NCBI GenBank assembly: GCA_905200945.1 | Contig: CAJKMG010000010.1 | Coordinates: 1-64,000 of the forward strand | Direction of reading: 5' to 3' | Source: an uncultured Akkermansia sp. | GTDB lineage: Bacteria; Verrucomicrobiota; Verrucomicrobiia; Verrucomicrobiales; Akkermansiaceae | DNA: 64,000 nucleotides | Part shown: positions 43,629 to 52,031 of the stretch, piece after piece | How positions within the stretch are numbered: position 1 is the stretch's first letter | Layout of the letters: the number at the start of each line of letters is the position of its first letter | The notes under the pieces: model-generated | Told to the model about the DNA's origin: nothing | What the model saw: the letters and a program-made list of their open reading frames with translations, nothing else | Databases searched by the model: none | Translations under genes and position numbers: made by a program

Positions 43629-45011
43629 TTAATTACCGTAAGAGGATTCCACGCGCCTGGCTACGTCGCGGTAGCCGTACTCGGCATCATAAATCTGCTG
43701 GAATGCAGCCAGGGATTCCCCTTTCTTGCCCTGCTTTTCATAAAGCAAGCCGATCATGTAAAGGATTTCCTTCTTGGTGTCATTCATTTCTATTAATTCC
43801 TTATTGGCTTCCTCCAGCTGGCGCAGGGCCATATCATGCATATTCTTGGCGTCATAACACTTGCCGAGCAACAGCATGGCGCGGATACGGATATGGGGAT
43901 TGTTGCGGGCGCGCTGGAGTTCCGGAATGGCTTCCGTATAATTGCCGCAGTCGAAGAGAGCCTGGCCCAGCTCAAAACGGGTCTGCGGATCCGTGGGGTT
44001 GTTTTCCACGCGCTGCCGGCACAAGGCCACCTGCTGCTCCGCAGCTTCCTTGCTGAACTGGGCAAGCTGTTCCTGAAGCTCCTTATTATCCGGCTCCGCG
44101 GCAGCGCGGCGGCGGATTTCCTCCACCTGGGCCTTGCGGCAGCGCTCATTCATTTCCGAGGCCTTGTTTTCCAGGGAAATATCATTGTTGCTGAGGCTGA
44201 ACGCGTAATTATAGAAGGAATAGGCATTGGCCCAATCTTCCATTTGTTCATAAACGCCGGCAATGTCGCGCACGACGGCCAGATCCTGCTGGTTCTGGGC
44301 ATAACGGGCGGAGAGAAGCCCCAGGCGCTCTTCCAGTTCCGCACGGGTGAGCCCTTTCTTGTCGCTCTTGTCCAGGGAGTTCGTTTCCGAGGAATTCTTC
44401 ATCACGTCCCGGAAGCTTTTAGCCTCTTCCCACTTCTGCTGCTGCATCGTGGCGCGCGCCATGCAGTCCTTTTCGCTCTTCACGGCCACACTGTCCGTGG
44501 GATCCAGCTTCACAAGGTCATGGTACACTTCCGCAGCCTGGGCCGGCATATCCCGGGAAACGTAATGGGAGGCCAGCATATGGAGCATTTTCTTGTTGCC
44601 GGGATGTCCCTGGCGAACGGTTTCCAGAGCAAAAGCGGCCAGATCCGGGAAATTTACTTCCATGGCAGCCGTGTACAGGGCCTCGTTGACCGGAATGCTG
44701 TAAGGATCATTTTCCAATTCGTCTTCCAGAGCGGAAAGCTGGGTAGCTGCGTCTTTTTTGGAAGAAGTGAGCTTGCTGGTGCTGATTTTCATGCCGCTGA
44801 ACAGGCCTCCTCTCTTGGCTTCCGGATTCAATTTGATTTCACAGGCGCGCAACGCCTTGCGGCCTTCCAGAAAGCCGGGGAGCTGCTTCACCAGGGCCTT
44901 GAGCAGGCTGACGGCATAGGGATAATTGTTCATGTCCACCGCCTGGCGGGCGCGCACCCAAAATTCGGCCTGCTGGGGAGTCAACTGTTCTTCTGTAATC
45001 GTTTCAATCAT
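43629..45011 (-). CDS. TPR-repeat protein
   Basis: I chose ATG 45011 (MIETITEEQLTPQQAEFW); the frame upstream is unlike a start. The 460-residue protein is all helical, with TPR-like units such as QTRFELGQALFDCGNYTEAIPELQRA, AMLLLGKCYDAKNMHDMALRQLEEA and LYMIGLLYEKQGKKGESLAAFQQIY toward the C-terminus. There is no signal peptide, so it is likely cytoplasmic. TPR repeats bind partner proteins; the partner is not known. It is divergent from the rsuA gene by about 137 bases. Confidence 0.85.
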   Translation of the reverse strand: MIETITEEQLTPQQAEFWVRARQAVDMNNYPYAVSLLKALVKQLPGFLEGRKALRACEIKLNPEAKRGGLFSGMKISTSKLTSSKKDAATQLSALEDELENDPYSIPVNEALYTAAMEVNFPDLAAFALETVRQGHPGNKKMLHMLASHYVSRDMPAQAAEVYHDLVKLDPTDSVAVKSEKDCMARATMQQQKWEEAKSFRDVMKNSSETNSLDKSDKKGLTRAELEERLGLLSARYAQNQQDLAVVRDIAGVYEQMEDWANAYSFYNYAFSLSNNDISLENKASEMNERCRKAQVEEIRRRAAAEPDNKELQEQLAQFSKEAAEQQVALCRQRVENNPTDPQTRFELGQALFDCGNYTEAIPELQRARNNPHIRIRAMLLLGKCYDAKNMHDMALRQLEEANKELIEMNDTKKEILYMIGLLYEKQGKKGESLAAFQQIYDAEYGYRDVARRVESSYGN

Positions 45012-45148
45012 GGAACTATATAAGCGTAAATGGTGAACAACGGCAACGCCCCAACAGGGCGGCCCCGCATGTAATAGTTTAATGCTATCAGCCGGGGAGG
45101 CATACTTCAACCTTGTTTTTTGTTCCCGTTAGGAAAAAAATATGCCGC

Positions 45149-45841
45149 ATGAGACTGGATGCTCTTTTATCCCGCTACGGATATTGTTCCAGGCGGGAAG
45201 CGCCGGGTTGGATCAAACGCCACTCCATTACATTCAAGGGAAAAGCATGCTACGCTCCCACGGACAAGGTGCAGGCGGAAGGCATCCTGCTGGACGGAGA
45301 ACCTGTGGAATTCCCGGACGGCCTGTACGCCGCCCTTTACAAACCTGAAGGGTACACATGCAGCCATGACGACGGGGAGGGGGATTTGATTTACGATCTG
45401 CTGCCCTTCCGATGGCGGAACAGAACCCCTGCGGTTTCTTCCGTAGGACGGCTGGACAAGGAAACTTCCGGCCTGCTTCTCCTCACGGACGACGGAAAAT
45501 TCATTCACCGCATGACCTCTCCCCGCCATCACGTCGCCAAGGTTTACGAAGCCGTCACGGAGAAAGATATCCCTATGGAAACCGTGGAGCTGTTCGCCTC
45601 CGGAACCCTCACGCTGAACGGAGAGGCCAGCCCCTGCGCCCCCGCCCTGCTGGAAATCCAGGAGCCGCGACGCGCCCGGCTGACGCTTACGGAAGGAAAA
45701 TACCACCAGGTTCGCCGCATGCTGGCCGCCGCAGGCGCTCCCGTCTTATCTCTGTGCCGTGTTTCCATCGGCTCCCTGCATCTGGACAGCCTGAACCTGA
45801 AACCGGGGGAATGGGCTCCCATCCGTCCGGATATGCTGTAA
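45149..45841 (+). CDS. rsuA: RsuA-family pseudouridine synthase
   Basis: RsuA-type enzymes make pseudouridine in rRNA. The start at 45149 gives MRLDALLSRYGYCSRREA, the S4-like RNA-binding start; a Shine-Dalgarno-like AGG lies upstream. The catalytic motif is VGRLDKETSGLLLLTDDG with the key Asp. The C-terminal part has GKYHQVRRMLAAAG. Length is 230. The next gene encodes a second pseudouridine synthase, starting 15 bases after its stop. Confidence 0.9.
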   Translation: MRLDALLSRYGYCSRREAPGWIKRHSITFKGKACYAPTDKVQAEGILLDGEPVEFPDGLYAALYKPEGYTCSHDDGEGDLIYDLLPFRWRNRTPAVSSVGRLDKETSGLLLLTDDGKFIHRMTSPRHHVAKVYEAVTEKDIPMETVELFASGTLTLNGEASPCAPALLEIQEPRRARLTLTEGKYHQVRRMLAAAGAPVLSLCRVSIGSLHLDSLNLKPGEWAPIRPDML

Positions 45842-45855
45842 ACCTCCCATCCGCC

Positions 45856-46632
45856 ATGTGGATTCCTATTTCCGACGCGCCGATTGCCTGTTTTCCGCAC
45901 TTTGAGGTGGCGGCGGAATCAGGGGACTGGATTGTGGTGGACAAGGGAGCGCCCCTTATCGTCCACCCGTCCAACGGGAAAAAGGAACCCAACCTTCTGG
46001 AAGGCGTGGAAGCCCTGCTAAGCTATGAAATAGCCAACGGAGCCGTCCTTTCCCTGGTCAACAGGCTGGACCGGGAAACCAGCGGCCTGACGTTGATCTC
46101 TAAAAACAAAAGAGCGGCCAGGGAGCTGGGAAGAGCCATGCAGCGGCGCCTGATGCATAAGGAATATCTGGCGATCGTTCAGGGATGGCCTGAATGGACG
46201 GAAACAGCATGTACCGCCCCCATCTTGAGACAGGGGGAAGTCGCGGAAAGCCTCATATGGGTCAAACAGGCCGTGCACCCAGCCGGAAAAGCATGCACTA
46301 CCGTTTTCCGGAAGGAACAAACGTGGAACACACGCCGGGGGCCTCTGGCGCTGGTCCGATGCATTCCGGAAACGGGACGCATGCACCAGATACGCGTGCA
46401 TCTGGCGCACCTGGGGCATCCCATCCTGGGTGACAAAATTTACGGTCCGTCCGAACATTGCTATCTGGAATACATCCAGCACGGATGGAGCCAGGAACTG
46501 GAAGAACGGCTGGTTCTGCCGCGCCATGCGCTGCATGCCTGCCGACTGGAATTTCCGTTTGATGAAAAAACCTTCACCGCGGAAGCCACCCTGCCGGAAG
46601 ACATGCGGCAACTGCTTGAAACCGGGGACTAG
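45856..46632 (+). CDS. RluA-family pseudouridine synthase
   Basis: The catalytic motif is LVNRLDRETSGLTLISKN, with the active Asp, and the C-terminal conserved segment is GRMHQIRVHLAHLGHPILGDKIYG. These are RluA-family features; the enzyme probably modifies rRNA or tRNA uridine. There is no S4 domain. Length is 258. It lies 15 bases after rsuA on the same strand and is probably cotranscribed. The exact target uridine cannot be told. Confidence 0.9.
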   Translation: MWIPISDAPIACFPHFEVAAESGDWIVVDKGAPLIVHPSNGKKEPNLLEGVEALLSYEIANGAVLSLVNRLDRETSGLTLISKNKRAARELGRAMQRRLMHKEYLAIVQGWPEWTETACTAPILRQGEVAESLIWVKQAVHPAGKACTTVFRKEQTWNTRRGPLALVRCIPETGRMHQIRVHLAHLGHPILGDKIYGPSEHCYLEYIQHGWSQELEERLVLPRHALHACRLEFPFDEKTFTAEATLPEDMRQLLETGD

Positions 46633-46644
46633 GAAAAAACTCCG

Positions 46645-47292
46645 TCAGATGACCGGAATGATTTCATCCCGGTCAAAACGAACTTTCGCCAGACGGGCGT
46701 ACTTATCCGCCTCTTCATTCCGGTAACCCAGGGCCAGGGCGCAAAGTGTGTAATAAGGGGAATTCTCCAGATGAAGAATGCGGTCATAGGCAACCGGATC
46801 CATCCCTTCCAGCGCGCAGGTGTCCACACGGAGATCCGCAGCGCAGCTCATCATGAACCCGAGGGCAATGTACACCTGACGTTCCAGCCAGGCTTTCAGT
46901 ACTTCCGGAGACTTGGCATCCACCAGTTCAAAAATGCGGGCACGGTACTGGTCCAGGGAGTCCATGGTGACACCGCGCACTTCCACGATACGTTCCAGAT
47001 AGCGCTGCACATCTTCCGGTTTGAAATCCCTGCGGGCACAGAAAACCACCAGATGGGAAGCGTCCGTAACCTGGGGCTGTCCCCATGAAACTTCCCGAAG
47101 CCGGGAACGCACGGCGGGATCCCGGACATCAAGGAACTTCCACATCTGAAGCCCCAGGGAGGAAGGGCTCAAATGCAGGGATTCCAAAAGGGCTTCCCAG
47201 TCCTCCGCCGGAATGCGGCGGTCCGGATTGAATACCTTGGTGGCGTAACGCCATTCCAGCGTCTCGATCAATTCCTGTGCGTTCATATTCAT
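46645..47292 (-). CDS. Nitroreductase-family FMN protein
   Basis: The 215-residue protein shows the nitroreductase fold: ELIETLEWRYATKVFNPDR at the start, LSPSSLGLQMWKFLDV for FMN binding, and YIALGFMMSCAADLRVDTCALEGMDP in the middle. Length and order match NfsB-type NAD(P)H-dependent reductases. Natural substrates are not known; quinones or nitroaromatics are typical in vitro. It converges on the RluA-family gene, with 12 bases between the stops. Confidence 0.88.
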   Translation of the reverse strand: MNMNAQELIETLEWRYATKVFNPDRRIPAEDWEALLESLHLSPSSLGLQMWKFLDVRDPAVRSRLREVSWGQPQVTDASHLVVFCARRDFKPEDVQRYLERIVEVRGVTMDSLDQYRARIFELVDAKSPEVLKAWLERQVYIALGFMMSCAADLRVDTCALEGMDPVAYDRILHLENSPYYTLCALALGYRNEEADKYARLAKVRFDRDEIIPVI

Positions 47293-47636
47293 GTATGATT
47301 ATTCGTGCAGGAAGCCGGACGGTTTTCCGCCGCAGCTTGCTCCATGCTCTGGCATTTTCCCCATTTCCCTGCCGGAATGCAAGCCAAGGTTCCGGCACAA
47401 GCGCGGCAGCGGCTCCTTACCTCTTCTTCCTTTCTTCCTGTCCGGCACGCCGGAAACAGGCCGCTCTCCATCCTTCCAACCGTAGGCTTTCCGCCTCTTG
47501 CTGACCAGCTACATATCTTTCCCTCTCCGGAACAACACCCCACACCGGGCAGACCCCATTCTCAAAACGCGAATCCTCTGAAAAAGGAAAAAGCTTCCGG
47601 GAAAAAACCCGCAAAAAACCGTGTCCTTTCCGGATA
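47293..47636. other. Gap between the nitroreductase gene and lptD
   Basis: About 340 bases between two minus-strand genes with no supported gene. The frames here overlap one another and lack domain features. The proximal part presumably carries the nitroreductase promoter. Confidence 0.5.
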
Positions 47637-50015
47637 TCAAAGGAATTTGACCGGCATATAATCCCCGGTCTGCTGGATGGTAAAGCTGATGCCCAGCCCG
47701 AATTCGTTTTTGTTCCCGTTCTTGCGGACGAAAGCGCCCACGCCCAAATACCAGGACCCCATATTGTGGTACACATTGTATTCCTGAATGTCCAGCTTGC
47801 CGTCCAGCAGGGAAAAACGCCACTTGCCGCTGAAAGCCCAGGCTTCCGAAAAACGCTGCAAAATGCGCAAATCCAGCTGGCTGCTGTCCTCCAGAAGAGA
47901 ATGCTGGTTCAAATAACGGTGACCCACTATGAATTCCGTAGAACGCCACGGCATGAAACGCAGGGAATTGTTATATTCACGGCAGCCGGAAATCTTGTCC
48001 TTCCCCAAAACGGGAGCCTGCATTTCCGACCGGTATTCCATCCAGGGAACGGGATTCCAGCGCATGAACGAAAAAAGGTTGGAAAAATCCCGCCGGTTAA
48101 CGGGATCATACAGATAGGCGTCCATGAACACATCCCAGGAAAACCAGCGGTGGGAATTGGCGTCCCGACTGGTCATCAGCATATTACGCAATCCATACCG
48201 GAACACAAGCCCCGTAGACAGGGAGTCGATTTCCGTGTACCTGCCTATGCTCAAGGACGGGGGATTGGTCGTGGGGGTATCGCCGTCAATCTGGGGATAA
48301 AGCTCGCTCAGACGGTTGGTTTTGACATACGCCAGCGTAAAATGGGGCTGAACAATATGATTCATGCCGTTCAGTCCAAAGGAATCACTATAGACGGAAG
48401 AATAACGGCGGGAGAATTTGAAATCAGCGTCCGCCCCGGCGTAAAAAATTCCCTGATTGAGCGGTTTGTAGTCCTCCACGCCGTAATATCCCGTATAGCC
48501 CCCGCCCACTTTGGGGGTCAAGTTCAGGAATCCCATGATTTTCTTGGAAACGGAAAGCTCATGGAAGGAGTGGAACCTGCTGTAGCTGTCCGTCATCAGC
48601 ATTCGGGCCCAGTAATCATAGGAAGAAGTTCCGGGGTCCATCCCGTCCAGCATATTCCGGATTTCCGTCCGCATGAACGGAGGAACGTATTGCTTGAGAA
48701 AAGCGAAACTGGTACGGCTTTCATACATGACGGGGGAACGGAATATGGGAGACTTGATGCGCTCATAACTGAACTCCGTCCGCTGATCCGCTATGTAAAA
48801 ATTATTAGGGACAAAACGCTGCAACAGGGAAAAATCATTCGTATCGTCCGTGCGGGAAAGAAGCACCGTGTTATCCGGAGAAGAATTGCGCTGATAAATT
48901 TCCGGATAAAAATCGCGGAGCATATACTCGTCGCTCAGCATGTTGATGTTGGCCTTCAACCGCCAGTTCGTACGGAGGTTTACCCGGTGGGTCCACATCT
49001 GCTGAAGAGCGAACCTCCACCTGTCCGGATCCAGATGCTCGCGGTACTCATCATCACCGGCATTGATTTTCACCCCCTTGTCATGGGTTTTGTAAAAAGA
49101 CAGCCCCGTCATGTCCGGACAATCCTTTTCCAGCGGCACGTCACGGATGTCCAATCCGTAGGCGAAACCGCGCCGGGTGCGGTAATCTACATGCAGAGTT
49201 CCCAGATAATCCGCGGAAGGCATGCCGTTGTCCGACCATTTTTTCCCCATCAGGAATCCGTATTCATTCAGGAGGTAAGGCCCCCAGATAGAGCGCATGC
49301 CGGGAATGGGAAGATAACCGACTTCCGGATTAAGGGAATGGCTGAGGTAGGGAAAATAAAAGAAGGGAACGCCTCCGTAGTAAAGGGTCAGGTTTTTAAA
49401 AGAAAACCTGTCTTCCGGATACACGCGTATCCTGTCCGCGGAAATCCAGGTGAGGGGCTCGCTGACGTCTTCCGCCGTAACGGAGGCATTACGGGCTTCC
49501 AGATAAGTGTTGCCGGCGGCATCCTTCCGGGATTCAAACTTTCCGCTGCGCAGAATCAATCCTTCCATCTTAGCACGGATAGCATCCGTAAGAAGCACTT
49601 CGTTCTCCCAGTCAAACTCCGCACTATCAGCGCGCACCAGGCTGTTGGTCCTCGTCTTGCCGTCACTCTGGTAAATGGACAGGTTCCCTTTCAGAAACAC
49701 CTTGCCCTGATCCATATCCGCCTGGGCGTAATCCGCAAATACCTCCACCCCGGTATCCGTGACCATGTGGATGCGCGGTCCTTCAAAAATGACTTTCCGG
49801 GATTCCTCCACTCTGACGGCACCGTCATTGGTAATGGAAATATTGGAGGGAATCTGCGGCATGAGAGTGCCGGAAAGCAGATTGCCCGCCATTCCCCCCC
49901 CGGTATCTTCCCGCCCGTGTTCAGCGGAAGATGCGGGCGGCTGCTCCGCAACCGTCTCTGCAAACAGGGAAGCCCCGGCAACCAGCGCCGCTGCACCCCA
50001 TAGCTTTGCAAGCAT
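47637..50015 (-). CDS. lptD: LPS-assembly protein LptD
   Basis: LptD is the outer-membrane barrel that inserts lipopolysaccharide. An N-terminal signal peptide (MLAKLWGAAALVAGASLFAE at the chosen start 50015; two in-frame ATG-like starts lie within 42 bases upstream) is followed by an OstA/LptA-like beta-jellyroll (about 60-200), with VRADSAEFDWENEVLLTDA. The rest is the C-terminal barrel (about 250-790), including NLTLYYGGVPFFYFPYLSHS. No cysteine pairs as in E. coli LptD are obvious. It is the last of three minus-strand genes (glycosidase, metzincin, lptD). Confidence 0.88.
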   Translation of the reverse strand: MLAKLWGAAALVAGASLFAETVAEQPPASSAEHGREDTGGGMAGNLLSGTLMPQIPSNISITNDGAVRVEESRKVIFEGPRIHMVTDTGVEVFADYAQADMDQGKVFLKGNLSIYQSDGKTRTNSLVRADSAEFDWENEVLLTDAIRAKMEGLILRSGKFESRKDAAGNTYLEARNASVTAEDVSEPLTWISADRIRVYPEDRFSFKNLTLYYGGVPFFYFPYLSHSLNPEVGYLPIPGMRSIWGPYLLNEYGFLMGKKWSDNGMPSADYLGTLHVDYRTRRGFAYGLDIRDVPLEKDCPDMTGLSFYKTHDKGVKINAGDDEYREHLDPDRWRFALQQMWTHRVNLRTNWRLKANINMLSDEYMLRDFYPEIYQRNSSPDNTVLLSRTDDTNDFSLLQRFVPNNFYIADQRTEFSYERIKSPIFRSPVMYESRTSFAFLKQYVPPFMRTEIRNMLDGMDPGTSSYDYWARMLMTDSYSRFHSFHELSVSKKIMGFLNLTPKVGGGYTGYYGVEDYKPLNQGIFYAGADADFKFSRRYSSVYSDSFGLNGMNHIVQPHFTLAYVKTNRLSELYPQIDGDTPTTNPPSLSIGRYTEIDSLSTGLVFRYGLRNMLMTSRDANSHRWFSWDVFMDAYLYDPVNRRDFSNLFSFMRWNPVPWMEYRSEMQAPVLGKDKISGCREYNNSLRFMPWRSTEFIVGHRYLNQHSLLEDSSQLDLRILQRFSEAWAFSGKWRFSLLDGKLDIQEYNVYHNMGSWYLGVGAFVRKNGNKNEFGLGISFTIQQTGDYMPVKFL

Positions 50016-50102
50016 CCCAATCATGACTAGCCCACAGAACACTATGAGAAAGGACAAAAGACAAGCCTAATGTCACATTTCTCCGCCAGTGGAGCAGAAA
50101 AT

Positions 50103-52022
50103 TTACCGTGACAGCACGCCGTTGGCGATGATGCCCCAATCGGCGGCATTGCCGTCTCCGGCGTCATCCACGCGGATTTCCAGCTTCCTGCCGCCCTCCA
50201 CCACCGTCTTCACGGGAATGGAATCCCCATCTTTGAGCACAGGGGATTCAATGAGCTTCCTGCCGTCCAGATACACGCTGAATTTGACACTGCCGCGGGA
50301 TCCGAAAGGCAACCCCACATCAGCGCGGAATTCTTTCCAGCGCCCATCCAGGTCATAGGAAAAAACAGCCGGGGCATGGGCCAGAATGAAACGCTCCGGC
50401 CTGCCGATTGTCCGGAAAAAAGGAACGGGCCCCAAATCCGACGGAAACAGGACATCCCACAACGGAACGGCCCACCCAACCTGGGCTGCAGAAGGCTTGC
50501 AGTCATTCAGGCTGATGCTGGCGGTTTCCGCAGGAATCTGCGCCGGAGCAACCTCCAGAGCCGGGTTCTGGCGCTCCAGGGCACGCTTCCAGACAGGAAG
50601 CCATTCTTTCACTTCAGAACGGGAACCATGCCTGCGTTCCACTTCCGCCAGCGCCTTCCTGGCTTCTTCCGTCCGGCCCCGTATCCACAGGTTCTGAACA
50701 TCCCCAAAATAAACAACCTGGGCCAGCGAAGGGGCTTTGGCGCCCCCGGCATCCATCCACACGGGCAGAGTGATCATGCTGCGCGTGCTGTCGCAATTCA
50801 ATACGGACACCCGCATTTCTATAAAACCACCCTTATAGCCCGGCCTGCAGATGGTAAGATCAAACTCTCCCTTTTCATCCAGAGAAGCACCCACGGCATT
50901 GGAATCATAATCCGAACCTCCGGGAGGATCAAAATGGGCAACAATGCCGTAAGCGGGGCGCGCCAGATGAACCCGCCCTTTCAAGCGCAGGCCGTCTTTG
51001 ACGGGAATGGCCTCCAGACGCTCAAAAGCCCCCGGGACATACTTGCCCATCATACGCCCGAAAGAAGCATCTGCGGGAAGCTCCGTCTCCACTCCGTTGA
51101 ACAAGGGAACGCTGGCCAATTTCAAAGCATCCGTAGGCGCCAGGTAGGAGCCCTTCCCCTCATTGCGCAGCTCATCGCCGTACGTGGAATTGCCGTGCCC
51201 CATCAGGGAAGCCCCTACGTTGGCATAATTCCATCCGTCCCCCGTGTGGGGAAGGCCGAAGGAATGCCCCAATTCATGGGCTGTACCGCCTATATAAATG
51301 GAAGCGTTTTTCCCCCTGGTCACCTTGAAACGGCCTCCCTGCATCATTTCCGTATCCAGAAAGCTGGCAGGATCCAGTCCTTCCTGATCGCAGGTCCACC
51401 CTGTGCCCTGATGGCTGAAGCCGCCGCCGTAATAAGGCCCCACGCCGTCCGGAAGCTGGCACACGATCAGCACATGCTCCTTCTCAATATCAATCCCCTT
51501 GGAAGCCAGCACCTTCCTGGCGGCTTCCCGGGAGACGGGACCGGAACTATGCACGCTCATCTCGCTCATGGGTTTATCCACATAGGCATCATAAATAACC
51601 AATTTGCCCCGTTCATCCAAATCCAGCTGGAATGTGAGCGGAGGGAAACCGTTGGCCTGCATCTGATCCGCATAATAAGCCTGAATATTCTTCAGAATAT
51701 GATCATACCGCTCCCGGTATCCTTCAAGGGCAGGCCTGTCCTTGAACGTTACGTAAACCACGTGCAATTTTCTTGAAGACCTTGGCTTGCCCCGATGATA
51801 GGCGCTCAGCGTTTTCCAGGCGGCTCGGGCGTTGGCGGCATCCCTGGGATTAACCGTCCAGCTGACGGGCAGACGGGTAAACTCCGCCCCCTCCCGGGAC
51901 GAGGAGGCAGAAACAGGCGCCTTGGAAGCTGTTTCCGCATCCATCCCCATGGCCGGAGCATTCCATATCCCTGCCCCCAGAACCAGCAACAAGACAGAAA
52001 AACGTTTCGACATAACATTCAT
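50103..52022 (-). CDS. Secreted metzincin metalloprotease with NPCBM-like domain
   Basis: The protein has a signal peptide (MNVMSKRFSVLLLVLGAGI). The zinc site is HELGHSFGLPH (His249, Glu250, His253, His259), the HExxHxxGxxH form of metzincins, with a Met-turn in ASLMGHG (Met274). The C-terminal part (about 540-639) looks like an NPCBM-type carbohydrate-binding module, with GRWKEFRADVGLPFG and KLEIRVDDAGDG. Such pairing suggests a glycoprotein protease, possibly acting on mucin; this is inference. It lies 9 bases after a glycosidase gene on the same strand. Confidence 0.85.
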   Translation of the reverse strand: MNVMSKRFSVLLLVLGAGIWNAPAMGMDAETASKAPVSASSSREGAEFTRLPVSWTVNPRDAANARAAWKTLSAYHRGKPRSSRKLHVVYVTFKDRPALEGYRERYDHILKNIQAYYADQMQANGFPPLTFQLDLDERGKLVIYDAYVDKPMSEMSVHSSGPVSREAARKVLASKGIDIEKEHVLIVCQLPDGVGPYYGGGFSHQGTGWTCDQEGLDPASFLDTEMMQGGRFKVTRGKNASIYIGGTAHELGHSFGLPHTGDGWNYANVGASLMGHGNSTYGDELRNEGKGSYLAPTDALKLASVPLFNGVETELPADASFGRMMGKYVPGAFERLEAIPVKDGLRLKGRVHLARPAYGIVAHFDPPGGSDYDSNAVGASLDEKGEFDLTICRPGYKGGFIEMRVSVLNCDSTRSMITLPVWMDAGGAKAPSLAQVVYFGDVQNLWIRGRTEEARKALAEVERRHGSRSEVKEWLPVWKRALERQNPALEVAPAQIPAETASISLNDCKPSAAQVGWAVPLWDVLFPSDLGPVPFFRTIGRPERFILAHAPAVFSYDLDGRWKEFRADVGLPFGSRGSVKFSVYLDGRKLIESPVLKDGDSIPVKTVVEGGRKLEIRVDDAGDGNAADWGIIANGVLSR

Positions 52023-52031
52023 AAAACGATA

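Noticed and set aside
47766..50003. Long open frame (745 codons) on the plus strand
   Set aside because: It is antisense to lptD; its translation has no domain and reflects biased codon use of the real gene.
50376..51776. 466-codon plus-strand frame
   Set aside because: Antisense to the metzincin gene.
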